Part shown: positions 1 to 5,649 of the stretch, one piece after another
Position numbering within the stretch: position 1 is the first letter of the stretch
Layout of the letters: every line of letters starts with the position of its first letter
Notes under the pieces: model-generated
Told to the model about the DNA's origin: nothing
The model's input: only the letters and a program-made list of their open reading frames with translations
Database searches by the model: none
Translations under genes and position numbers: made by a program
Source: Bacteroidota bacterium
GTDB lineage: Bacteria; Bacteroidota; Bacteroidia; Bacteroidales; B18-G4
NCBI GenBank assembly: GCA_030635045.1
Contig: DAOVZP010000133.1
Coordinates: 1-5,649 of the forward strand
Length of the DNA: 5,649 nt
Reading direction: 5' to 3'

Positions 1-2592
1 AAAATTATTATTGGCAAAGATGATATCGAAGTTTGACAGTCGCCAGTGCCTGAAGTTTACTCTCAAGGTGTCTTCATAATTTTCTGAAATCGTTCCTTCG
101 ATATTGAGTAGCTGCCTGTTACCTATGAATTTGAGTTCTGAAAACTGATAGTAGCGTGGGCCAAAAACAATACGGTTCTCCGGGCTGATCAGCCACAGGG
201 AATCATTTAGCAATAGTTCGGCAGTATTAAGTTTCAATTCACTTCTCACACTGTCAATGTAAGTATAGTAGCCCTGTATGTCGGCTTTGTTGCGAATACG
301 GGCACTGTGATCATCCCAGCTCAGGTCAAAATCAAGGCTGTCATCATCGAGAACGCAGGTTGTCGAAAAATTCTCCAGGCCCAGTTGCAGTGTGTCATCA
401 GCTTTTCCCTCTTTGAGCATGATCCGATCGGTTCCGATCGACAGACTGACCTTTTCCATATCTGCTGATACCAATAATCTCATGCTATCGGAACGCATCC
501 CGTAATAGCTGATAAAGGGGAAGTCTGCTTTTGTTTCTACCTCTCTCGATGGATACGCAAAAGTACCGTTGATCACAGCATTCTCTTCCACATATAGCCC
601 GGGAACAAAAATATCAGTCAGCACTTCGGTATCTTTCAGCTTCATCTCAAAGCTGAGTTCCTGCTTCCTGATCGCCACTGCAGATTCAGGCATGAATGAC
701 CATTCGGGTAACTCCTCTGAAACGATATGATCAATGGCATAGCCAAGTTCCCGGTATGTAAAGCTACCTTTGATATCGGCATCCAATATATCTGAAGTAA
801 GCATTATTCGCCTGAAGTAGCCGGTATCTTTCAGGCTGATCAGCGCGAGGTGCTCCATATACCATCGCTTGTCCCCTTCACGATAGTCAAGGCTGTCGAT
901 CCGTATCCTTCCTTCCAGGTCATCAATCTCATAGCCAATAAAATTACAACTGAGCTTCACATCAAGCATCAGCAGCGAGTCTCTGTCTATCATGTTGAGC
1001 TTAAACAGGTCAGCATCTCTGATATCGGCTGTAAAATCAAAAAGCGGCTTCTCTTTTTCAAAATCAAGGATGCCATTAAAAGCCAGGTTTATAAGGTCAT
1101 CCTGAACATCCAGGCGGCCGTTGAACTTAGTTTCCGCGATTTCCCCACTTAATTCAAGCTGGTTAAATGTATTTCCCATAAACTCCAGTGAGTCAATATT
1201 CCCTATCATCCCAATCTCAGCAGTTTCACCGGTCAGCCCTGACCCATTTATTCTGGCATCCAGGTCCATACTGCCAAAATAATCAGAAAGGCCTAGAAAT
1301 TTACCTATGTCGAAATTCCTGGCTGTAATATGGCCATCATAGACAACATCCGTATGGTCTTCATTCTGACGGAGAGAAATATCCGTGGTGATGGTACCTA
1401 TATCAGAGATGAACACTGCTTTAGATACGAAGTCATTATAAAAGCCTGTAAATGCACCCTGTATCTCCATCATACCGAAAACTTCCAGTTCAGGGGGAAC
1501 AGGAATATGCCTGTATACGCCCGGTATGGCAAATTTCTTAACATCTGCCTGGCTCATCGTGAATTCATCAATACGTGTATGGATATATGTTTCCCTGACA
1601 TCAGGCAGTCCATACAGGCGAACATCACCTTGAAAGTGAGTACTTTTCCCAAAGGCGAAGCGGAAGTCCTTTGCCTTCAGATTATTCACCCTGCCCTCAA
1701 CGGACCCTCCTATCCTTACCTGATTGTCCATCACCAGAAGATCCGGAGCAAAGTATCCGATATCCTTAAGGTTGAGTTCTGAGGGCCGGATCTCTCCCAT
1801 CATCTCCACTTCTTCTGTAAATCTGATATAACTGGGCCATCCCTGGTAATGAAAGGCAAGATCGAGGCTTATATCAGATCTGGGGGTGACAGCATGCAGG
1901 CTGTCGGCGATCAGAAAGAGGGGGCTTAACCTGAAATCCCCGCTGAGTTCATCCACGATAAAACCGCATCTGTCATAGCAACTGAGCCTGTTGATAGTAA
2001 AATCGAAAGTATCGTTCAGTATATTCAGGTCTTCCATCTGCAGCTCATGGATGAATATGTCCAGGTTTTGATAATCCATACCCACCGGGATTGGGTCACG
2101 ACCCTCATCGATATACCGGAAGCGCACATTCTGCAGCTCAAGTGCTGAGAGGCTGACCTGCCAATCTGCTTGGCCTTGTATCGTATCAGCCTCGGTATCC
2201 GGGGCATCGGCCTGAAAATGATCACCAATAAATGAATATGTAAATGCAGAGTCGTGCCTGTCCATGATCAGGGAAAAAGAGGCATCGGCAATCCTGATGG
2301 CATTCACATCAAAGATCCTTTTCGATTGCTGCAGTTTGAACCGCTTCATGTTAACCGATAGTTCGCCTGCATGAAAAAGTGTGTCGCCACGCTGATCCAT
2401 TGCCAGCACCGCTGTGGCATTAAGAGTAAGCCTTGGGGATATATACAGCCCATCGATCCTGATCACCGTATTCATCCTCTTGGAGAGGTATGAAGCGGCC
2501 ATACGGGCAAGAAAGGTCTGCACCAATGGATTATAGCTCATCCACGACAAGGAAAACGGGATGACTATGGCCACCAGCAAGCTGTACAACAA
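1..2592 (-). CDS. tamB: TamB/AsmA-like translocation and assembly protein, N-terminal part (left end outside window)
   Basis: A single minus-strand frame is open from an in-frame TGA at 2691-2689 to the window edge. I read it line by line: at least 860 codons without a stop. The N-terminus has a basic cluster (KRKVIKKR, encoded at 2628-2605), then a hydrophobic anchor (about LIRILLYSLLVAIVIPFSL), then the short helical linker and IDGLYISPRLTL with a QRGDTLF stretch, which is the layout of Bacteroidota TamB (DUF490) proteins. The rest is repetitive beta-rich sequence with alternating polar and hydrophobic residues and many ID, DL and LKD turns, as in the long beta-groove of AsmA-like lipid-transfer proteins. 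The conserved C-terminal TamB domain lies beyond the edge. Such proteins are inner-membrane anchored, span the periplasm, and are linked to outer-membrane protein assembly or phospholipid transport. The divergent tsaD neighbour is common in this phylum (from memory). The start is uncertain: TTG at 2592 is the first usual start codon in frame, but it would drop the basic cluster. Family call is firm; exact role is inferred. Confidence 0.85.
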   Translation of the reverse strand, partial: MLYSLLVAIVIPFSLSWMSYNPLVQTFLARMAASYLSKRMNTVIRIDGLYISPRLTLNATAVLAMDQRGDTLFHAGELSVNMKRFKLQQSKRIFDVNAIRIADASFSLIMDRHDSAFTYSFIGDHFQADAPDTEADTIQGQADWQVSLSALELQNVRFRYIDEGRDPIPVGMDYQNLDIFIHELQMEDLNILNDTFDFTINRLSCYDRCGFIVDELSGDFRLSPLFLIADSLHAVTPRSDISLDLAFHYQGWPSYIRFTEEVEMMGEIRPSELNLKDIGYFAPDLLVMDNQVRIGGSVEGRVNNLKAKDFRFAFGKSTHFQGDVRLYGLPDVRETYIHTRIDEFTMSQADVKKFAIPGVYRHIPVPPELEVFGMMEIQGAFTGFYNDFVSKAVFISDIGTITTDISLRQNEDHTDVVYDGHITARNFDIGKFLGLSDYFGSMDLDARINGSGLTGETAEIGMIGNIDSLEFMGNTFNQLELSGEIAETKFNGRLDVQDDLINLAFNGILDFEKEKPLFDFTADIRDADLFKLNMIDRDSLLMLDVKLSCNFIGYEIDDLEGRIRIDSLDYREGDKRWYMEHLALISLKDTGYFRRIMLTSDILDADIKGSFTYRELGYAIDHIVSEELPEWSFMPESAVAIRKQELSFEMKLKDTEVLTDIFVPGLYVEENAVINGTFAYPSREVETKADFPFISYYGMRSDSMRLLVSADMEKVSLSIGTDRIMLKEGKADDTLQLGLENFSTTCVLDDDSLDFDLSWDDHSARIRNKADIQGYYTYIDSVRSELKLNTAELLLNDSLWLISPENRIVFGPRYYQFSELKFIGNRQLLNIEGTISENYEDTLRVNFRHWRLSNFDIIFANNNF

Positions 2593-2615
2593 TATCCGTA
2601 TTAGCCTTTTTTTGA

Positions 2616-2623
2616 TAACTTTG
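2616..2623 (+). promoter_or_regulatory. Probable Bacteroidota-type -7 promoter element for tsaD
   Basis: TAACTTTG matches the TAnnTTTG -7 consensus of the Bacteroidota primary sigma factor. It ends 20 bases before the tsaD ATG at 2644, which would give a leader of roughly 10-15 bases. I found no TTTG at the usual -33 spacing, so only half of the promoter is supported. The element lies antisense to the codons for the basic N-terminus of the TamB-like protein. Confidence 0.45.
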
Positions 2624-2643
2624 CGTTTTAATAATAAAGCCGG

Positions 2644-3659
2644 ATGAGCACCCTGATACTTGGCATTGAATCTTCCTGTGATGACACATCAGCAGCTGTT
2701 ACCGAGGATACCAAAATCCTTGCCAATATCGTTGCCGGACAAGAAGTTCATAAAAACTACGGCGGTGTAGTTCCGGAACTTGCCTCCAGGGCTCACCAGC
2801 AGAATATTATTCCGGTCATTGACCAGGCTCTCAAACAAGCAAAGATAAAGAAAAATCAACTTGATGCTGTTGCATTTACACGTGGGCCGGGCTTGCTCGG
2901 ATCTCTTCTTGTCGGCACATCTTTTGCCAAAGCTTTTGCACTTGCTGCCGATATTCCCATTATCGAGGTTGACCACCTGCAAGCACATATCCTGGCACAT
3001 TTTATCACCGGCGATGCAGATCAAAGAGTACCGGGTTTTCCGTTTATCTGCCTCACCGTTTCCGGGGGGCATACACAGATCATAAAAGTTGATGATCCTC
3101 ATACCTTTACACTGCTTGGGCAGACCATCGACGATGCCGCAGGCGAAGCCTCGACAAGGCAGCAAAGATCATGGGACTCCCCTATCCCGGCGGGCCATAC
3201 ATCGATAAACTTGCCGGCGAAGGCAATCCTCAGGCATACAAATTCCCGAAGCCCAGGATCAAGGGGCTGGATTATAGCTTCAGTGGATTAAAAACATCTT
3301 TTCTTTATACCGTCAGGGATAAACTCAGGGAAGATGCCTCTTTCATTGAAAAGGAAAAAGCCAATCTTGCCGCATCTATTCAGTTCACCATCATTGATGT
3401 GCTGCTTGACAAGCTCACGCAGGCAGCCGAAATGACAGGCATCAGCAATATTGCCCTTGCAGGAGGGGTGTCGGCTAACAGTGGCCTGAGAAAAGCACTA
3501 AAGGAAAAAGGTGAAAAAGCGGGATGGAATATCTTTATCCCCGGGTTTGAATTCACTACCGATAATGCAGCTATGATCGCCATTGCCGGATATTTCAAAT
3601 ATCTGAGGAGTGACTTTGCCTCCCAGGACATTACACCATATACAAGAAGTAATTTTTAA
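2644..3659 (+). CDS. tsaD: tRNA N6-adenosine threonylcarbamoyltransferase TsaD, interrupted by a one-base frameshift
   Basis: TsaD (Kae1/YgjD/Gcp family) transfers the threonylcarbamoyl group from threonylcarbamoyl-AMP to A37 of ANN-decoding tRNAs in the cytoplasm, working with TsaB and TsaE after TsaC/Sua5 makes the intermediate. The first frame (2644-3150) gives 169 residues starting MSTLILGIESSCDDTSAAV, with VVPELASRAH (42-51), the metal-binding HLQAH (H111, H115) and the nucleotide-binding SGGHTQ (140-145), ending TIDDAAGEA. The match then jumps one frame: from 3153 it continues DKAAKIMGLPYPGGP, YSFSGLKTS, GGVSAN (274-279) and TTDNAAMIA, with the third metal ligand D307, to TAA at 3657-3659. 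Restoring one base at 3151 (TC to TTC) gives the expected GEAFDKAAK and a 338-residue protein, normal for the family. As written, the first frame runs on to a stop at 3289-3291, and the second could start at ATG 3171. The gene is normally essential, so a sequencing or assembly error is likelier than real decay. Its stop overlaps the start of the next gene. Confidence 0.93.
3148..3155 (+). other. Frameshift site in tsaD (one base missing, probably a T)
   Basis: The bases GCC TC GAC should read GCC TTC GAC to encode A-F-D of the conserved GEAFDKAAK motif. The upstream frame is correct through codon 169 (GCC 3148-3150) and the downstream frame is correct from GAC at 3153. Loss of one T from a two-T run explains both. 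No slippery heptamer for programmed -1 frameshifting is present here. Confidence 0.9.
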
Positions 3660-4687
3660 TGATATCATCCATGCAGCAGAAACAAATGAAAGCAATTATA
3701 CTGCCCGCATACCAGGGAAATATTATCAGGGCTCTACGTAGCCTGGAAATACAGGAGAAAGAATTACCTGTACTCAATTCCGATGAAGTTTTGATCGAAA
3801 TTGCCGCAGCTCCAGTAAACCCATCCGATCTTGCTTTCATCCAGGGGGGATATAACATCAGGAAAGCCTTGCCCGCCATCCCCGGTTTCGAGGGCACCGG
3901 CAAAGTTATTCAAACCGGTTCCTCCACTGAAGCAAAGAACATTAATGGCAAGAGGGTAAGCTTTTTTTCCCAATCCGACCGTGGAGGATCATGGTCAACG
4001 CATATTCCGGTTAAGGCTGGCGATTGCGTGGCAATTGGCAATGAGCTGCCCGATGAGCAGGCTGCCTGCTTCTCGGTAAACCCCTTTACTGCCTATGCCA
4101 TGGTTGAACTGGCCAGGGAGCATGGCAGCAAAGCTATCATACAGAATGCAGCAGCCGGGCAGGTTGGAAAGTTTATAAATGTTCTGGCTGGCAGGGCGTC
4201 AATTCAGGTCATCAATATTGTCAGGAAGGAAGAGCATGTCAATATGCTTAAAACAGCCGGAAACAAGTTTGTTTTATGGAACCAGGAGGAAGATTTCCTT
4301 CATAAGCTAAAAGAACTGGCCTTATCCTTCGATGCCCGTATCGCTTTTGATGCCGTTGGAGGAGAGCAGAGCGGGCAGCTGCTGGGTGCCATGCCTGACG
4401 GTAGCATGCTGTACCTGTATGGCGCACTCGGTGGAAGGATGTTGTCAGAGATCCCTGCCACAGATGTTATTTTCAGCAGGAAAAGCATTCAGGGATTTAA
4501 TATGAATGAATGGAAGGATAAATTAGACAGCAATTCATTTCAGGATATCTCGATGCAACTGCAAGAATTGTTTTCTGAAGGAATCCTCAAAACAGAGATA
4601 CAGGGCAGCTTTCCACTTGCTGAATACGAAAAAGCTTTGATGCAATATATCAGGAATATGTCGGGTGGGAAGGTATTGCTAGGCTAG
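3659..4687 (+). CDS. Medium-chain dehydrogenase/reductase, 2-enoyl thioester reductase-like (zinc-free, NADPH-type)
   Basis: The 342-residue protein has the full MDR layout: an N-terminal GroES-like domain (about 10-130, with APVNPSDLAFIQGGY and the PAIPGFEGTG turn), a Rossmann domain (about 140-280), and a C-terminal return to the catalytic domain ending GGKVLLG. The cofactor loop is IQNAAAGQVGKF (161-172), and NIVRK (186-190) puts an arginine after the second strand, which favours NADPH. The cysteine ligands of zinc alcohol dehydrogenases are absent. NPFTAY (141-146), IQNA, FDAVGG (230-235), YLYGALGG and the GFNMNEW stretch (279-285) recall mitochondrial enoyl-thioester reductase (MECR/Etr1), and Y65 in IQGGY lines up, from memory, with that family's catalytic tyrosine. 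A quinone-oxidoreductase-type role is the main alternative; the substrate is unknown. The ATG at 3659 overlaps the tsaD stop (TAATG), suggesting translational coupling. ATGs at 3671 and 3686 (MKAIIL) are alternatives, and the last matches the usual family start. Confidence 0.85.
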   Translation: MISSMQQKQMKAIILPAYQGNIIRALRSLEIQEKELPVLNSDEVLIEIAAAPVNPSDLAFIQGGYNIRKALPAIPGFEGTGKVIQTGSSTEAKNINGKRVSFFSQSDRGGSWSTHIPVKAGDCVAIGNELPDEQAACFSVNPFTAYAMVELAREHGSKAIIQNAAAGQVGKFINVLAGRASIQVINIVRKEEHVNMLKTAGNKFVLWNQEEDFLHKLKELALSFDARIAFDAVGGEQSGQLLGAMPDGSMLYLYGALGGRMLSEIPATDVIFSRKSIQGFNMNEWKDKLDSNSFQDISMQLQELFSEGILKTEIQGSFPLAEYEKALMQYIRNMSGGKVLLG

Positions 4688-4706
4688 CACGCATCTTATC
4701 ACCCCG

Positions 4707-5549
4707 CTAATTAAGGGGAATGAATTGCTCTTCCTCTTTGGCAGTCCCCAGGTACTTTTTCTGCCGGTTATAATGATAAAATATTTTTGACCTGTCCCTG
4801 TCTTCTTCCAGCATCCGCTTATCAATGTATTTATTCAGCAGGTAATCGAAGGTATAACCGGCATAAAGGTGGGCTGCCAGTGCCCCCAGCTTATAGATCT
4901 CATCCACCAGCATCGTATCGATATCATAACGAAACTGCACCTTATCGGTAAAGTAGTAGTATTTGAAGAAGCCATCGAGCTCATCAGTCAGGTAGTGGCT
5001 CGCAAAGAACATAGCCTTATCCTCTTCTTCATTCACCCTGCTGATCTCAAACCATGAATTAAGGTTAATGGCGTTGAGGTCGATCACTTCATAGTAAAGA
5101 TACTCGCCAAATTGCTCCTCTTCCTTAATGGGCATAACATACTCCTCCAGCTCAAGCTGAGCAATATGCACAATAAAGGAACTGGCTTTCCCCGACAGGA
5201 AAGAAAGTAAAGAATCTTCCCCGTAAACCTTAAAGCCCAGTTCCGACATCTCAGCATTGTAATTGCTCATGTAATAATCCAGAAAGAGCGAATCAGAAAG
5301 ATACTTCAGGTAAAGGCTATTCTCAAAAAGCAGAGAGTCCAGTGTCCAGCTGTCAAGCTCATCAGCGCTGTCGATCTCCCAATCTTTCAGTGAAGTTTTA
5401 AAAACATAATCCGGCGGGATCACGAGGACTGTCCGTGTTGAGTCGTTCGCGATATATTCTTTTGCGATCTTCCTTTCTGCTGAGCAGGAAGAGATGAACA
5501 ACATGAGGCTTACAATTAGCCTTAGGATTTTTATATTATTTATGGTCAT
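4707..5549 (-). CDS. Predicted lipoprotein of unknown function
   Basis: The 280-residue product starts with a short polar/basic stretch (MTINNIKILR) and a hydrophobic run (LIVSLMLF) ending in ISSC, so C22 is the likely lipidated cysteine of a type II signal peptide. It should therefore be an envelope lipoprotein. The mature part is rich in Asp, Glu, Tyr, Leu and Ser. It has a predicted strand VLVIPPDYVFKTSLK (about 41-55), acidic helical segments with DSL repeats (about 60-95), an aromatic FFKYYYFTDKVQFRYD region near 193-208, and a charged C-terminal tail (KRMLEEDRDRSK and on). No other membrane segment or catalytic motif is recognisable. The start is supported because it is the only ATG that leaves a complete signal peptide. 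The gene converges on the reductase gene with 19 bases between the stops. Its 5' side abuts a heptamer repeat array three bases before the ATG, so its promoter lies in or beyond that array. I do not recognise the family. Confidence 0.85.
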   Translation of the reverse strand: MTINNIKILRLIVSLMLFISSCSAERKIAKEYIANDSTRTVLVIPPDYVFKTSLKDWEIDSADELDSWTLDSLLFENSLYLKYLSDSLFLDYYMSNYNAEMSELGFKVYGEDSLLSFLSGKASSFIVHIAQLELEEYVMPIKEEEQFGEYLYYEVIDLNAINLNSWFEISRVNEEEDKAMFFASHYLTDELDGFFKYYYFTDKVQFRYDIDTMLVDEIYKLGALAAHLYAGYTFDYLLNKYIDKRMLEEDRDRSKIFYHYNRQKKYLGTAKEEEQFIPLN

Positions 5550-5552
5550 GCT

Positions 5553-5649
5553 GCTGGTTACTGGTTACTGGTTGCTGGTTGCTGGTTGCTGGATACTGCC
5601 TACCGTCAACCGTCAACCGTCAACCGTCAACCGTCTACTGCCTACCGCC
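5553..5649. repeat. Tandem heptamer repeat array (continues beyond window)
   Basis: Thirteen full 7-base units and six bases of a fourteenth follow each other in one unbroken register. In plus-strand order they are GCTGGTT, ACTGGTT twice, GCTGGTT twice, GCTGGAT, ACTGCCT, ACCGTCA four times, ACCGTCT, ACTGCCT, then ACCGCC at the edge. The array thus has two unit families joined by an ACTGCCT unit that also recurs near the edge; all units share a purine-C-pyrimidine-G core. On the minus strand they read AACCAGC and TGACGGT. The array begins three bases upstream of the lipoprotein ATG. It lacks the long repeats and unique spacers of CRISPR. Short heptameric intergenic repeats occur in some Bacteroidota and cyanobacteria; their function here is unknown. 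Confidence 0.9.

Noticed and set aside
850..1782. Plus-strand open frames of 100 and 150 codons inside the TamB-like region
   Set aside because: They lie opposite a continuous, well-supported minus-strand coding frame and encode low-complexity, family-unlike peptides. They are antisense shadows.
2840..2847. Minus-strand TATCTTTG as a tamB promoter
   Set aside because: It fits TAnnTTTG but has no TTTG at -33 spacing and lies over 200 bases upstream of the TamB N-terminus inside conserved tsaD codons. A chance match is likely.
3148..3160. Programmed ribosomal frameshift in tsaD
   Set aside because: A -1 shift would restore the frame, but there is no X XXY YYZ slippery site. TsaD is not known to need frameshifting, and the expected Phe codon is exactly one base short.
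2689..3165. Minus-strand open frame of 158 codons opposite tsaD
   Set aside because: It mirrors strongly conserved TsaD codons; the Cys-rich peptide resembles no family. It is an antisense shadow.
4702..4718. CCCC...GGGG inverted repeat between the convergent genes as a terminator
   Set aside because: The stem is only four G-C pairs around a nine-base AT-rich loop, neither side is followed by a T run, and it overlaps the lipoprotein stop codon.
5553..5649. CRISPR array or origin iterons
   Set aside because: Units are 7 bases with no spacers, far shorter than CRISPR repeats or typical iterons, and no cas or replication gene is in view.

Overview
The window looks like chromosomal DNA of a Bacteroidota bacterium (Bacteroidales or a close relative, inferred). 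The signs are a TamB-like gene divergent from tsaD, a TAnnTTTG-type promoter element before tsaD, start codons without a clear Shine-Dalgarno, and a lipoprotein whose signal peptide ends in ISSC. No rRNA, tRNA, CRISPR array, transposase or phage gene is visible. No stretch above 300 bases lacks a gene.

Layout. Positions 1 to about 2592 (minus strand) hold the N-terminal 860 or so codons of a very large TamB/AsmA-like envelope protein, which runs off the left edge. The frame is uninterrupted across the region, but no conventional start codon lies where the N-terminus should be. Divergently, tsaD (2644-3659, plus) encodes the Kae1/TsaD subunit of the tRNA t6A synthase. As given it is split by a one-base deletion near 3151; restoring one base gives a complete 338-residue protein with all key motifs. 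Its stop overlaps, in a TAATG, the start of a medium-chain reductase (3659-4687, plus) that resembles the 2-enoyl thioester reductase (MECR/Etr1) branch. A 280-residue lipoprotein of unknown function (4707-5549, minus) converges on it with a 19-base gap. Upstream of the lipoprotein, from 5553 to the right edge, is an unbroken array of 7-base units in one register, changing from RCTGGTT to ACCGTCA types.

Functionally the genes are mostly housekeeping: envelope biogenesis (TamB-like), tRNA modification (TsaD), a probable NADPH-dependent reductase, and an envelope lipoprotein. The tsaD-reductase pair is probably one transcript. The points most worth a second look are the tsaD frameshift, the heptamer array beside the lipoprotein gene, and the missing tamB start. 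I see no convincing new multi-gene system here.
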